Shown: piece by piece, positions 20,157 through 28,707 of the stretch | Numbering within the stretch: the first letter of the stretch is position 1 | Layout of the letters: each line of letters begins with the position of its first letter | Assembly: GCF_004005995.1 (NCBI RefSeq) | Contig: NZ_CP034767.1 | Coordinates: forward strand, 1,798,001 to 1,862,000 | Source of the DNA: Devosia sp. 1566 | GTDB taxonomy: Bacteria > Pseudomonadota > Alphaproteobacteria > Rhizobiales > Devosiaceae | Reading direction: 5' to 3' | DNA: 64,000 nt | Notes under the pieces: model-generated | Databases searched by the model: none | What the model was told of the DNA's origin: nothing | What the model saw: the letters and a program-made list of their open reading frames with translations, nothing else | Position numbers and translations under genes: made by a program

Positions 20157-20272
20157 CGCATGGTTTGTCGGGGCGCGCGAGCATGATCTGGATCAAGGGC
20201 ACTGATCGGCCCCTGCCCTAGCTTAGCACTGCACCGCGTCGGCTGGAGCGCCGCCTGACGCCGTCTACCGGT

Positions 20273-21319
20273 TCAGCCGATAGTGCGCTCGATCAGCGAC
20301 AGCCAGTTGTCGCAGGCGATCTTGCGCACCAGCGTTTCGCCATAGCCCTTGTCCAACAGCGCGGCGAGCAGCTTTTGCACGCCCGTGACATCGCCGATCT
20401 CGGCGGGGATCATGGCGCCGTCAAAGTCCGAGCCAAGCGCCACGCCGTCTTCTCCCAGTGCTTCCACCAGACTGTCCACATGGCGCACCATCATCTCGAT
20501 GGGCGTATCGGCGCGCATCTGCCCGTCCGGACGCAGAAAGCCTGTGGCAAAGTTCAACCCGACAACGCCCTTGCTTTCGGCGATCGCTGCCAGCTGCCAA
20601 TCGACGAGGTTGCGCGCATGCGCGGTGATGGCATGGACATTGGAATGAGTGGCAACCAGCGGCTTGTTGCTGATCGCAGCCACATCTCGAAACCCCGCGG
20701 CATTAAGATGCGACAGGTCGATCATCACGCCGAGGCTATCGCAGGCGCGCACCAAGGCTTTGCCCGCATCCGAAAGTCCCGGGCCGATATCTGGATCGGC
20801 GGGGTAGCGAAACGGCACGCCGGTGCCAAAGGCATTGGCGCGGCTCCACACCAGCCCGATCGAGCGCAAACCGGCCGCGTAAAGCACATCAAGGGAGCGC
20901 AGATCCGTGTCGATCGCTTCGGCGCCCTCGATATGCAGCACTGCTGCCAGATTGTCGGCCGCGATCGCCTGGCGAATCTCGGCAGCGCTCCGGCACAGGC
21001 TTAAGGCGCCAGCCCGCTCCAGCCGCAGCAGGATCGAGGCCATGGCAAGAGTCACCGATTGCGCATCGGCCAGCGGCAATTCAGGGGGAAGCGTGGAGCT
21101 TGGATTGGCCGAATTGGCCACCACCGATCCAAGGCCGCCCTTAAGCGGTGGCGGAAAGATCGCAAACAACCCACCCACCATACCGCCCGTGCGGGCACGT
21201 GGACCATCGATCTGGGCCGCAGGCATCCCCTCCACAAACAGCCGCTCGGGGTCGGCGACACCCGCTTCCAGCAGCTTGAGCAAGGTGTCGTTGTGGCCGT
21301 CGAAAAATGGAATTGTCAT
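20273..21319 (-). CDS. Membrane dipeptidase (peptidase M19 family)
   Basis: A 348-residue zinc dipeptidase-fold protein related to renal dipeptidase. The metal ligands appear as FDGHNDTL near the N-terminus (HxD), Glu in HIEGAEAID near 130, His in MIDLSHLN and THSNVHAIT near 200-225, and Asp in GSDFDGAM near 300. No signal peptide is visible, so it is probably cytoplasmic despite the family name. In bacteria such enzymes cleave dipeptides, including D-amino-acid ones. It stands alone, divergent from rnr. Confidence 0.92.
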   Translation of the reverse strand: MTIPFFDGHNDTLLKLLEAGVADPERLFVEGMPAAQIDGPRARTGGMVGGLFAIFPPPLKGGLGSVVANSANPSSTLPPELPLADAQSVTLAMASILLRLERAGALSLCRSAAEIRQAIAADNLAAVLHIEGAEAIDTDLRSLDVLYAAGLRSIGLVWSRANAFGTGVPFRYPADPDIGPGLSDAGKALVRACDSLGVMIDLSHLNAAGFRDVAAISNKPLVATHSNVHAITAHARNLVDWQLAAIAESKGVVGLNFATGFLRPDGQMRADTPIEMMVRHVDSLVEALGEDGVALGSDFDGAMIPAEIGDVTGVQKLLAALLDKGYGETLVRKIACDNWLSLIERTIG

Positions 21320-21580
21320 GGGAACTCAGCAGAATCGGTGGAATCTTGGCACCCTAGCATCCTCTGGACGGGGACGGGTCAGCCGATAACCTGTGCCTTG
21401 TTCCGCATGGACGACCTCGGTGAGATAGAGCAATACCGGCCCTATCCCGGCCATACTCGGCACCAGAGCGCAATAACCTCGATCTCGTCGCGCAACATTT
21501 CAGCGGCGTCAGACATTGAAATTAGGCAGGTCAGGCGGACTTGGCAGAGCGGCGGTTTGCAAAAGCCCGGGCGATCCCTA

Positions 21581-21598
21581 TTTATGTTGCAACATAAA
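21581..21598. promoter_or_regulatory. 18-bp perfect palindrome upstream of rnr (candidate operator)
   Basis: The sequence tttatgttgcaacataaa is a perfect inverted repeat without spacer, ending 14 bp before the rnr ATG. Perfect palindromes of this length and AT-rich arms are typical of MarR- or TetR-type operators. It overlaps the place where a ribosome site would be, so protein binding or an RNA fold could limit rnr expression. The regulator is unknown. Confidence 0.5.
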
Positions 21599-21612
21599 AA
21601 GAACTGACACTT

Positions 21613-23895
21613 ATGGCCAAACTACAAACAAGAGCAAAAAACACTTCCGGCCCCAAGCGCCCCCGCCTCAGTGCTGCCGAGCAACTACCTTCACGCGAGC
21701 AATTGCTCCAGGCGCTCGCCGAAACGCCCGATCTCAAGGGCAAGCGCGATCTGGCCAAGCTGTTCGGCATCCGCGGCGATCTGCGCAAACCGTTCAAGGC
21801 CATGCTGGCTGAGCTGGAAGGCGAAGGCGTTATTACCCGCACGCGCAAGGCGCTGCGCCGTACCGCCGCCCTGCCCCCGGTAACCGTGCTCGACATCCCC
21901 ACCGATGCCGATCCCGATCACCTTCACGCCTTCCCAGCCCAATGGAATGACGAAGAGGGCGAACGCCCCCGCGTGCTCGTTTATCAAGGGCGCGACGCCC
22001 GCGTCATACCCGCTCCAGGCGACCGCATCCTGGCCCGTATTGACGCCGGTGATGGCGAGATCCCGGCCTATACCGCCCGCCCGATGAAGATCCTCGACAA
22101 GCCGCGCCGTGCCCATATCGGCATTGTGCGCATGGATGAGGACGGCGCCCGCCTCATTCCCGTGGATCGCAAGCAAAAGGAAATGCGCATCCCCATGGGC
22201 GACCTTGGCGACGCCCGCGACGGCGATCTGGTGGAAGTGGAGGTCAAGCTTTCAGGCCGCCTGATGATCCCGCGTGCCCGCGTTACGGCCGTGATCGGCA
22301 ACCCGGCTTCCGAAGGCGCCATCAGCCTCATTGCTATCCACAGCCTCGAGATCCCCTATCGCTTCCCGACATCGGTGCTACGTGAGGCCGAGGAAGCCAA
22401 GGAAGCCACGCTCAAGGGCCGGGAGGATTGGCGTGACCTTCCGTTGATCACCATCGATCCGTTCGACGCCAAGGATCACGACGACGCCGTCTATGCCCAG
22501 TCCGATCCCGATCCCGCCAATGCCGGCGGGCACCTGGTCACCGTGGCCATTGCCGATGTGGCGGCCTATGTCCGTCCCGGCTCAGCGCTCGACCGCGAGG
22601 CCTATCTGCGCGGCAATTCTGTTTACTTTCCTGACCGCGTCGTCCCCATGCTGCCCGAGCGCATCTCCAACGAGTTGTGCTCGCTCAAAGAAGGGGAACC
22701 GCGTGCGGCCCTTGCCGTGCGCATGGTCATCGGCGCCGACGGGCGCAAGCGCTCGCACAGCTTCCACCGGGTGCTGATGCGCTCGGCCGCCAAACTGTCC
22801 TATCAGCAGGCACAAGCAGCCATTGACGGCCAGCCCGATGACAAGGCTGGCCCGCTGCTCGAGCCGATACTGCGCCCGCTCTGGGACGCCTATGAGACCA
22901 TGGCCAAGGCACGCGACCAGCGTGGGCCGCTCGATCTCGACCTGCCCGAACGCAAGATCGTTCTGGACGAGAAAGGCATGGTCAAGGACATCCGGATCCC
23001 CGAGCGCCTTGATGCCCACCGGCTGATCGAAGAAATGATGATCGCGGCCAATGTCGCGGCGGCCGAAACGCTGCAGGCCAAGAATATGCCCCTGCTGTTT
23101 CGCGTCCACGATACCCCTTCGACCGAGAAACTCGCCGCCCTTCGCGATTTCCTTGGTTCGCTCGATATTGCGGTCAAGAAATCCGACGCGGTGCGAGCCA
23201 GCGACTTCAACGGCATCCTGGCCCAGGCCCGCAAGGCGGGCAATGCCGAGCAGGTATCGGAAATGGTGCTTCGCTCGCAGGCGCAGGCAGAATATGCCCC
23301 CGAAAATTACGGGCACTTCGGCCTCAACCTCGACAACTACGCCCACTTCACCTCGCCCATTCGCCGCTACTCGGATCTGATCGTCCACCGCGGCCTGATC
23401 CGGGCACTGGGCTTGGGTGATGATGGCCTCTCGGACAACGAGATGCAAAAGCTTGCCGGCATCGGCCAGCACATTTCAGCGACCGAGCGCCGGGCCATGG
23501 CGGCGGAACGAGAAACGTCCGACCGCCTGCTGGCGCAATTTCTGGCCGGCCAGATCGGGGCGCGGTTCGAGGGCCGGATCTCCGGGGTTACCCGCTCCGG
23601 CCTGTTCATTCGGCTCCTTGATACCGGAGCCGACGGCTTTGTTCCCGCCTCCACCCTGGGAGCCGATTTCTATCGTTATGAGCAAGAGCAGCAGGCAATG
23701 ATCGGCGATCGCACCGGCGAGAAGTTCGCCCTGGGCGACCGCGTGACCGTTCGCCTGCTCGAAGTTGCCCCCGTGGCAGGGGCAATGCGGTTTGAACTTC
23801 TCTCGGAGGGCAGCCGCGTCAATCCGTCAACTACACGGCGGACAACGAAACGCCCATCTAGGACACTCGGCCCCAAAGGCCGTCGCAAGAGGTGA
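21613..23895 (+). CDS. rnr: Ribonuclease R
   Basis: A processive 3'-5' exoribonuclease for structured RNA, acting in rRNA quality control and trans-translation. The 760-residue protein has an N-terminal winged helix (about 25-95), cold-shock OB domains, the RNB catalytic domain (PFDAKDHDDAV near 290, the DVAAYVRPGS segment near 318) and a C-terminal S1 domain near 640-720. A short basic tail follows (rich in Arg, Lys and Thr). No good Shine-Dalgarno precedes the ATG. A small DUF983 gene follows 4 bp after the stop. Confidence 0.96.
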   Translation: MAKLQTRAKNTSGPKRPRLSAAEQLPSREQLLQALAETPDLKGKRDLAKLFGIRGDLRKPFKAMLAELEGEGVITRTRKALRRTAALPPVTVLDIPTDADPDHLHAFPAQWNDEEGERPRVLVYQGRDARVIPAPGDRILARIDAGDGEIPAYTARPMKILDKPRRAHIGIVRMDEDGARLIPVDRKQKEMRIPMGDLGDARDGDLVEVEVKLSGRLMIPRARVTAVIGNPASEGAISLIAIHSLEIPYRFPTSVLREAEEAKEATLKGREDWRDLPLITIDPFDAKDHDDAVYAQSDPDPANAGGHLVTVAIADVAAYVRPGSALDREAYLRGNSVYFPDRVVPMLPERISNELCSLKEGEPRAALAVRMVIGADGRKRSHSFHRVLMRSAAKLSYQQAQAAIDGQPDDKAGPLLEPILRPLWDAYETMAKARDQRGPLDLDLPERKIVLDEKGMVKDIRIPERLDAHRLIEEMMIAANVAAAETLQAKNMPLLFRVHDTPSTEKLAALRDFLGSLDIAVKKSDAVRASDFNGILAQARKAGNAEQVSEMVLRSQAQAEYAPENYGHFGLNLDNYAHFTSPIRRYSDLIVHRGLIRALGLGDDGLSDNEMQKLAGIGQHISATERRAMAAERETSDRLLAQFLAGQIGARFEGRISGVTRSGLFIRLLDTGADGFVPASTLGADFYRYEQEQQAMIGDRTGEKFALGDRVTVRLLEVAPVAGAMRFELLSEGSRVNPSTTRRTTKRPSRTLGPKGRRKR

Positions 23896-23899
23896 CGCC

Positions 23900-24298
23900 A
23901 TGAGCATCGTAGCCAAAAGTACCAATCAACGCAGCGTCATGCAGGCTATGTGGCGTGGCGTGCTGTGCAAGTGCCCACATTGCGGCGAGGGCAAGCTGTT
24001 CCGTGCTTATCTAAAAGTCGCCGACCGCTGCGAAAACTGCGGTGAGGAGTTTCACCATCATCGCGCCGATGACTTGCCGCCCTATATTGCCATCACCATT
24101 GTCGGCCACCTGCTTGTTGGCGTGATGATGCATATGGACATGACCTATCACGTCAATCCGCTGACCTATCTTTATACCATGGTACCCTTGGGCATCATCA
24201 TGCCGCTGGCTATGCTGCCCTCGATCAAGGGTGCCGTTGTGGGGCTGCAATGGGCCAACCGCATGTATGGCTTCGACCCAGCCAAGCGTGAGGCTTGA
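23900..24298 (+). CDS. DUF983-family membrane protein
   Basis: A 132-residue protein with two N-terminal CxxC pairs (CKCPHCGEG near 24-31 and DRCENCGEEF near 42-50) that probably bind zinc, then two hydrophobic helices and a C-terminal ANRMYGFDP. This is the DUF983 layout. I start at ATG 23900; a longer frame would run inside rnr. The 4-bp gap to rnr indicates an operon, as I recall for other alphaproteobacteria. Function unknown. Confidence 0.9.
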   Translation: MSIVAKSTNQRSVMQAMWRGVLCKCPHCGEGKLFRAYLKVADRCENCGEEFHHHRADDLPPYIAITIVGHLLVGVMMHMDMTYHVNPLTYLYTMVPLGIIMPLAMLPSIKGAVVGLQWANRMYGFDPAKREA

Positions 24299-24322
24299 CA
24301 TCCGGCGGTAAATCCGTAGGTT
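24295..24322 (+). promoter_or_regulatory. Candidate sigma-70 promoter for rpmG
   Basis: A perfect TTGACA (24295-24300) is followed after 16 bp by TAGGTT (24317-24322). The -35 overlaps the stop codon of the DUF983 gene. A transcript would begin near 24329, just before the hairpin at 24336-24355 and 52 bp before rpmG. Confidence 0.5.
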
Positions 24323-24335
24323 GCACCCAAATTCC

Positions 24336-24364
24336 GGCGCCGCGCTCGCGGCGCCTCTTTGTTT
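24336..24364 (+). terminator. Terminator-like hairpin between DUF983 gene and rpmG
   Basis: An 8-bp perfect GC stem (ggcgccgc / gcggcgcc) with a gctc loop is followed by tctttgttt. It could end the rnr-DUF983 transcript. If the promoter at 24295 is used, it lies in the first bases of the rpmG leader and could instead attenuate rpmG. Confidence 0.65.
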
Positions 24365-24380
24365 ACGCGAGGACACTCCA

Positions 24381-24548
24381 ATGGCCAAAGCCGCTTCCGT
24401 CAAGATCAAGCTCGTGTCGACGGCTGATACTGGCTTCTACTATGTCACCAAGAAGAACGCCCGCACCCAGACCGAGAAGCTGTCGTACAACAAGTACGAC
24501 CCGGTTGTGCGCAAGCATGTTGAATTCAAGGAAGCCAAGATCAAGTAA
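24381..24548 (+). CDS. rpmG: 50S ribosomal protein L33
   Basis: A 55-residue basic ribosomal protein of the large subunit. It has the L33 core [16 protein letters not shown] and [17 protein letters not shown]. The form without the CxxC zinc pairs is the usual one in alphaproteobacteria. GAGGA lies upstream of the ATG at a good distance; a longer frame from 24321 would extend through the leader hairpin. An intrinsic terminator follows 27 bp downstream. Confidence 0.97.
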   Translation: MAKAASVKIKLVSTADTGFYYVTKKNARTQTEKLSYNKYDPVVRKHVEFKEAKIK

Positions 24549-24570
24549 TTGATCCTCTTCCTAGCCGAAC

Positions 24571-24600
24571 AAAAACCCCGCAGCGATGCGGGGTTTTTTG
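24571..24600 (+). terminator. Intrinsic terminator of rpmG
   Basis: A 7-bp GC-rich stem (ccccgca / tgcgggg) with a gcga tetraloop is followed by a run of six T. A matching run of A precedes it, so it may also work in the other direction. Confidence 0.92.
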
Positions 24601-24660
24601 TTTCTGAGGCTGCGAGCAGCGGCCACGGCCTGCAGGCCACCCAGATGATGAAAGGAAAGT

Positions 24661-24761
24661 GGCTGGTCCGGAGCGGCATGTCGAAGAGGCCACTCTGTCC
24701 GCGTCCGGACCAGCCGCCCTACGGTCTCAGGAGTTGCGGCGGACCTGAGAGAGCCGTAGGG
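24661..24761. repeat. Two-palindrome intergenic element, RIME-like
   Basis: Two large stem-loops sit back to back. The first has a 12-bp perfect stem (ggctggtccgga at 24661-24672 with its complement at 24704-24715), extended inward by a GCGG/CCGC pair. The second has CCCTACGG (24717-24724) with CCGTAGGG (24754-24761) and an inner TCTCAGG/CCTGAGA pair. The total is 101 bp. Size and layout resemble the Rhizobium intergenic mosaic elements (RIME1, about 108 bp with two palindromes). A structured RNA on either strand is an alternative. The rest of the gap between the rpmG terminator and pleD (24601-24908) holds nothing else I can support. Confidence 0.55.
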
Positions 24762-24908
24762 AACTTTGGGCACCATCCACAAGAACTTGGCAGCGCCGTT
24801 AAAGAAACCCTACGCCTGCCCCGCTAAAACTCAAGCATATCCAGCAGGTTGTGGCCGCTAAGCTTCTGTTAAGTATAATGGATAACCCTAACGACGTAGC
24901 TGGCAGGC

Positions 24909-26279
24909 TCAAGCGGCGTCAAAGACAACTTGGTTACGGCCCTGCCGCTTGGCGCGATAGAGCGCCACATCGGCTCGCTTCATCAGCACTGCCGGCGTAT
25001 CCGAGACGCTCTCGTTGAGTGTCACGCCAGCCGAAACCGTCACCCACATCGGCCGGTCGCCGCCGACATCAAAACCCTGTTCGGCAATGGCTCGGCGCAC
25101 CCGCTCGGCGACGGCTTCCGCCTGCCCCATATCGGTATCGGGCATTAGCACCACGAACTCCTCCCCACCGAAACGGCAAGCAAGGTCGACACCTCTGACA
25201 CTGCGCCGCAACCGCTGCGCGAACTCCTTGAGCACACTGTCCCCGACATGGTGCCCATAAGTGTCGTTGACGGCCTTGAAGTGGTCGATGTCGAGAATCA
25301 TGACGGCCATGTCCCGACCTTGCGACTGCGCCTTGCTCAACATCACATGCAGGTGCCGCTCGAAATAGCGGCGATTATATAGCCCGGTCAGGTCATCCGT
25401 TACCGCCATGGCCATGGTGTTGTTGACGCTTTGCCGCAGCTCCAGCGCATAGCGCTGGCGCCGGATTTGCGTGCGCACCCGGGCCGCCAACTCATTGCGC
25501 TCCACCGGGCGCATAATGAAATCATTGATGCCCAGATCCAGCGCCCGCACCACTTTGGGGCGGTCGGTCTCATCGGCAATCAAAATGATGGGCAAGGTGC
25601 GCGTATGTTCGAGCGTACGGATCTGCGAGCACACCCGGAGCGGGTCGAAATTCTCAAGCGCCATGGCGACGAGCACAACTTCGTAGGGCGCCCCGGTAAC
25701 CTGGAACACGGCATCGGCGGGCTGAACGAGCACATCAACGCTATGCTCGGGAACAAGATAGGTCTTGATCCGCTCGGCATGGCGCGCGTCGGTGTCGATC
25801 ACCAGCACATGCCCGCCGCCAGTGTCGACATTGTCCATCGCACGCAGCGCGTCCTCGATGGCGATTTGCTGGCCCGTGAGGGCCCGCGCGCGCAGCTCGT
25901 CGGTCAGCGTCTTGAGGCGCGCCAGGCTTTTGACCCGGGCCATCAGTTGCATGTCATCGACTGGCTTGGTCAGAAAATCGTCGGCACCCACTTCCAGCCC
26001 CCGCACCTTGTCGGAGGGCTGGTCGAGCGCGGTAATCATCAGCACCGGAATGTGGTTGGTCCGCGGGCTCGCCTTGAGGCGGCGGCACACTTCAAAGCCA
26101 TCCATATCGGGCATCATTACATCGAGTAGGACGATATCCACATCGTTGCGATTGCAGATTTCGATGGCCTGCGGGCCGGAACTGGCGGTCAGGACCTCGT
26201 AATACTCAGCGGCTAACCGAGCCTCCAGCAGGCGTACATTGGTCGGGATGTCGTCGACGATCAATACGCGTGCAGTCAC
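24909..26279 (-). CDS. pleD: Response regulator / diguanylate cyclase PleD
   Basis: A 456-residue Rec-Rec-GGDEF protein that makes c-di-GMP at the differentiating cell pole. The first receiver has the phospho-Asp in VLLDVMMPDMDG near residue 53. The second receiver (about 150-270) has VLVAMAL at that position, so lacks the Asp and is a dimerisation adaptor, as in Caulobacter. The GGDEF domain has an active GGEEF near 371 with an RGVD inhibitory I-site five residues before it. I prefer the GTG at 26279 (MTARVLIVDD); a GTG four codons upstream is also in frame. It lies 75 bp after divK on the same strand. Confidence 0.94.
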   Translation of the reverse strand: MTARVLIVDDIPTNVRLLEARLAAEYYEVLTASSGPQAIEICNRNDVDIVLLDVMMPDMDGFEVCRRLKASPRTNHIPVLMITALDQPSDKVRGLEVGADDFLTKPVDDMQLMARVKSLARLKTLTDELRARALTGQQIAIEDALRAMDNVDTGGGHVLVIDTDARHAERIKTYLVPEHSVDVLVQPADAVFQVTGAPYEVVLVAMALENFDPLRVCSQIRTLEHTRTLPIILIADETDRPKVVRALDLGINDFIMRPVERNELAARVRTQIRRQRYALELRQSVNNTMAMAVTDDLTGLYNRRYFERHLHVMLSKAQSQGRDMAVMILDIDHFKAVNDTYGHHVGDSVLKEFAQRLRRSVRGVDLACRFGGEEFVVLMPDTDMGQAEAVAERVRRAIAEQGFDVGGDRPMWVTVSAGVTLNESVSDTPAVLMKRADVALYRAKRQGRNQVVFDAA

Positions 26280-26354
26280 TCTTCGCCCCACCTACCACAG
26301 CCGGCATATAGACGACCGGGCAGCACCATGGCCGCGCCGAGCGCAACGGCCCCC

Positions 26355-26726
26355 TCAAGCCGGGCCAATATAGCGGGCAATAGTTTCCAGAAAGTGAGGC
26401 ACCGAAATGGGCTTGGAGATGTAACCCTCGCACCCGCCTTGCAAAATCCGCTCTTCGTCGCCCTTCATGGCAAAGGCAGTCACCGCGATTACCGGGATAT
26501 GGGCAAGCTCTTCATCATCCTTGAGCCACTTGGTGACCACCAGTCCCGACACTTCAGGCAACTGGATATCCATCAAGATCAGGTCGGGATGGTGTGCGCG
26601 CGCCAATTCCAGCGCTTCCATGCCGGAGCGGGTCTGGATGACGGCGTAACCGCGCGATTCGAGCAGATCGTTGAAGAGCTTCATGTTGAGCTCGTTGTCT
26701 TCCACGATCATCACTGTTTTTGGCAT
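26355..26726 (-). CDS. divK: Single-domain response regulator DivK
   Basis: A 123-residue receiver-only protein, the essential phospho-switch that acts on DivJ, PleC and DivL kinases in cell polarity. Features are [18 protein letters not shown] at the start, the phospho-Asp in [13 protein letters not shown] near 53, Thr in AVTAFAM and Lys in YISKPI near 104. The start at 26726 ([10 protein letters not shown]) is the family start. pleD follows on the same strand, the gene order known from other Hyphomicrobiales and Caulobacter. Confidence 0.96.
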   Translation of the reverse strand: MPKTVMIVEDNELNMKLFNDLLESRGYAVIQTRSGMEALELARAHHPDLILMDIQLPEVSGLVVTKWLKDDEELAHIPVIAVTAFAMKGDEERILQGGCEGYISKPISVPHFLETIARYIGPA

Positions 26727-26813
26727 CAAACCTCGCTTGCGCTGCTCGAGTACCCTCAGCACTTCGTTTTACCGCGCCATTCAGGTAACATCGAACTCAT
26801 TACAAAAGACCAA

Positions 26814-27107
26814 ATGAGCCTGGCTGTGCCCCGTATCGAATCTGCGCCCCCTCCCAATGCCTCCGGGCTCGCCGATGCCTGTCTCTCCTACCTTGCCGAG
26901 AACCCCGATGAACTCTTGGCATTCATGCAGGTCGCCGGCCTTGATCCCGACTCGCTGCGGCGCTCCACTGGTTCCCCAGCCTTCCAGCACGGACTTATCG
27001 ACTATTTTGCGGCCAACGAGCCGCTGCTCCTGTCAATTTGTGCCAATACCGGCATGGCACCCGAAACCTTCATGCGGGTTTGGCACCAGCTCAATCCAGC
27101 CGGCTAA
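26814..27107 (+). CDS. DUF3572-family protein
   Basis: A 97-residue soluble protein. Recognisable parts are AENPDELLAFMQVAGLDPDSLR near 30 and HGLIDYFAANEPLLLSICANTGM near 62, which match DUF3572. These proteins lie next to divK in many Rhizobiales, as here (divergent, 87 bp). The ATG at 26814 is chosen because upstream codons overlap divK. Function unknown. Confidence 0.88.
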   Translation: MSLAVPRIESAPPPNASGLADACLSYLAENPDELLAFMQVAGLDPDSLRRSTGSPAFQHGLIDYFAANEPLLLSICANTGMAPETFMRVWHQLNPAG

Positions 27108-27429
27108 GCACAAACGCCCTCAGGGCATGCTGCCGGTTTTCACTTGCGCCGCCGCCCCGGAGCCCTGATGATCCGGCGACACGGCTGATGTGCTCGATGG
27201 CGTCGGCTGCCCTCTGCTGAACCGGCCAAGTCTTGGGGTGCGCTGCCGGCCGCTCGGAATCGGTGTATCGGTTTCGGGAAGGCCAAGGCTACGGTGCGAT
27301 CTGCCGGAGTTCGGCAATGCCGAGGCCCGCAGTCGAGTTGAACATCTCGGCGCATTGGGCTTCGGCCATGCAAGTAAAGCCGATGCACCGCCGGCCCAAC
27401 CAGAATGACGACAACCAAGGCAAACAGCG
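27108..27429. other. Intergenic stretch without a supported gene
   Basis: This 322-bp gap between the DUF3572 gene and ridA contains overlapping open frames on both strands, none with a convincing ribosome site, family match or codon pattern. I see no clear terminator. The last 40 bp are AC-rich and carry the ridA ribosome region. Confidence 0.5.
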
Positions 27430-27888
27430 ATGACCAGTCCCACTGAAAAACTGCGTGAATACGGCTACGAGCTCCCTGCCCCCAAACCGCCGGTCGCCAG
27501 CTATGTTCCAGTGACCCGCACCGGCAATATTCTGTACGTGTCGGGCCAGATCTCCAGCAATGAAACCGGCGTCGTCACCGGCCTCCTGGGCGATACCATG
27601 AATGTCGTGCAGGGCGGCAACGCTGCCGAACTCGCGGCGCTCAACGTGTTGTCGCAAATCGTCCATATGGGTGGCGTGCCGCTGGAAGAGATCAAGCGTA
27701 TTCTCAAGATCACGGTTCTTGTGGCTTCAACGCCTGACTTCACCGAGCACCATCTGGTTGCCAATGGGTGCTCGAACCTCCTGGTCGGGGTGCTGGGTGA
27801 CCGGGGCAAGCATGCCCGTGCTGCCTTCGGCGTTGCCGCGCTGCCCTTTGGCGCCGCCGTGGAAATCGAAGCCGTGGTGGAAGTCTAG
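27430..27888 (+). CDS. RidA-family protein (YjgF/YER057c/UK114)
   Basis: A 152-residue protein of the longer RidA subgroup (YjgF-like). RidA proteins hydrolyse reactive enamine/imine intermediates. Features are ILYVSGQISSNETGVVTG near 38, a NVLSQIVHMGG stretch and KITVLVASTPDFTEHH near 95, then HARAAFGVAALPFGAAVEIEAVVEV at the end, with the conserved Arg in HARAAFG. It is followed 57 bp later by a GDPD gene. Confidence 0.92.
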   Translation: MTSPTEKLREYGYELPAPKPPVASYVPVTRTGNILYVSGQISSNETGVVTGLLGDTMNVVQGGNAAELAALNVLSQIVHMGGVPLEEIKRILKITVLVASTPDFTEHHLVANGCSNLLVGVLGDRGKHARAAFGVAALPFGAAVEIEAVVEV

Positions 27889-27945
27889 CCACAGGCCCGG
27901 TCCTCGCCCACCTCCATATCCCCAGCACAACTGGATACCAAAACT

Positions 27946-28707
27946 TTGACCGACCTGCCCCTTTTCCCGCGTCCCGTCGCCCATCGTGGTCTGCACAATC
28001 GTGCCGCTGGTGTCATCGAAAACAGCGCTTCCGCCTTTGAAGCCGCTATCGCCGGCAACTGGGCGATCGAGTGCGATCTGCAGCTGACCTCGGACGGCGT
28101 GCCGGTGCTGTTCCATGACAGCAAGCTTGAGCGCCTCACCGGACGCACCGGTGCGGTCAGTGAGCTCACTGCTGCCGAACTCACCGCGATCCCCTTACTC
28201 GACAGCGCCGCCGGTGATCGGCCCCAGCGCTTTGCCGAGTTCCTTGAACAGATCAATGGCCGTGCGCTGCTGCAGATCGAGCTCAAGCATCAGGCCGACA
28301 GCGCCGGCACTCAGTTGCTCGCCCGCGCGGCGGCCGAAGCCTTGAAGTCCTATGCCGGCCCGGTAACCGTCGAGTCCTTCGACCCCAACCTAATCACCCA
28401 GATCCGTCAGTTCGGTTTTTCCGGCCCGCGCGGCATCATCACCTACAACTATGAAGGGGTTGAAGCCGAGCAGAACTACACGGCAGAGCAGCGCTGGACC
28501 CTGCGCCATCTGCTGCACTGGCATGAAACTCAGTTCGATTTCATCTCCTGTGCCAAGGACGCGCTGGAGCTGCCCGCGATCAAGTTCTGGCGAGCGCTCG
28601 GCAAACCGGTGACCGGCTGGACGATCCGGTCTAAACAGGAATGGGAAGCCGCCCGGCCCCATATCGACCAGATCGTCTTTGAAGGCTTCGACCCGGACCT
28701 TGCCTGA
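27946..28707 (+). CDS. Glycerophosphodiester phosphodiesterase family protein
   Basis: A 253-residue cytoplasmic GDPD-fold protein that would hydrolyse glycerophosphodiesters to glycerol-3-phosphate and alcohol. Catalytic features are H13-R14 in PVAHRGLHN, E26-N27-S28, IECDLQLTSDG with the metal-binding Glu and Asp near 44, and the second His in VLFHDSKLERLTG near 57. The start drawn is TTG 27946; no ATG is available before the HRG motif. The 3' end overlaps the start region of the DUF482 gene, suggesting an operon. Confidence 0.9.
   Translation: MTDLPLFPRPVAHRGLHNRAAGVIENSASAFEAAIAGNWAIECDLQLTSDGVPVLFHDSKLERLTGRTGAVSELTAAELTAIPLLDSAAGDRPQRFAEFLEQINGRALLQIELKHQADSAGTQLLARAAAEALKSYAGPVTVESFDPNLITQIRQFGFSGPRGIITYNYEGVEAEQNYTAEQRWTLRHLLHWHETQFDFISCAKDALELPAIKFWRALGKPVTGWTIRSKQEWEAARPHIDQIVFEGFDPDLA

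Noticed and set aside
20157..20272. Possible RNA gene between topA and the dipeptidase gene
   Set aside because: No cloverleaf or strong hairpin with a T run could be found.
24661..24761. SRP RNA, 6S RNA or tmRNA at the two-palindrome element
   Set aside because: The SRP apical GGAAGGAAGCAGCC-type sequence and tmRNA acceptor/T-loop signatures are missing; the two separate stems do not form the single long 6S hairpin.
24874..24879. Perfect TATAAT upstream of the 3' end of pleD
   Set aside because: Nothing on the plus strand begins downstream, and no -35 lies at the right distance.
27120..27443. Overlapping open frames on the minus strand between the DUF3572 gene and ridA
   Set aside because: Arg/Pro-rich, no ribosome site, several competing frames; typical non-coding GC-rich DNA.
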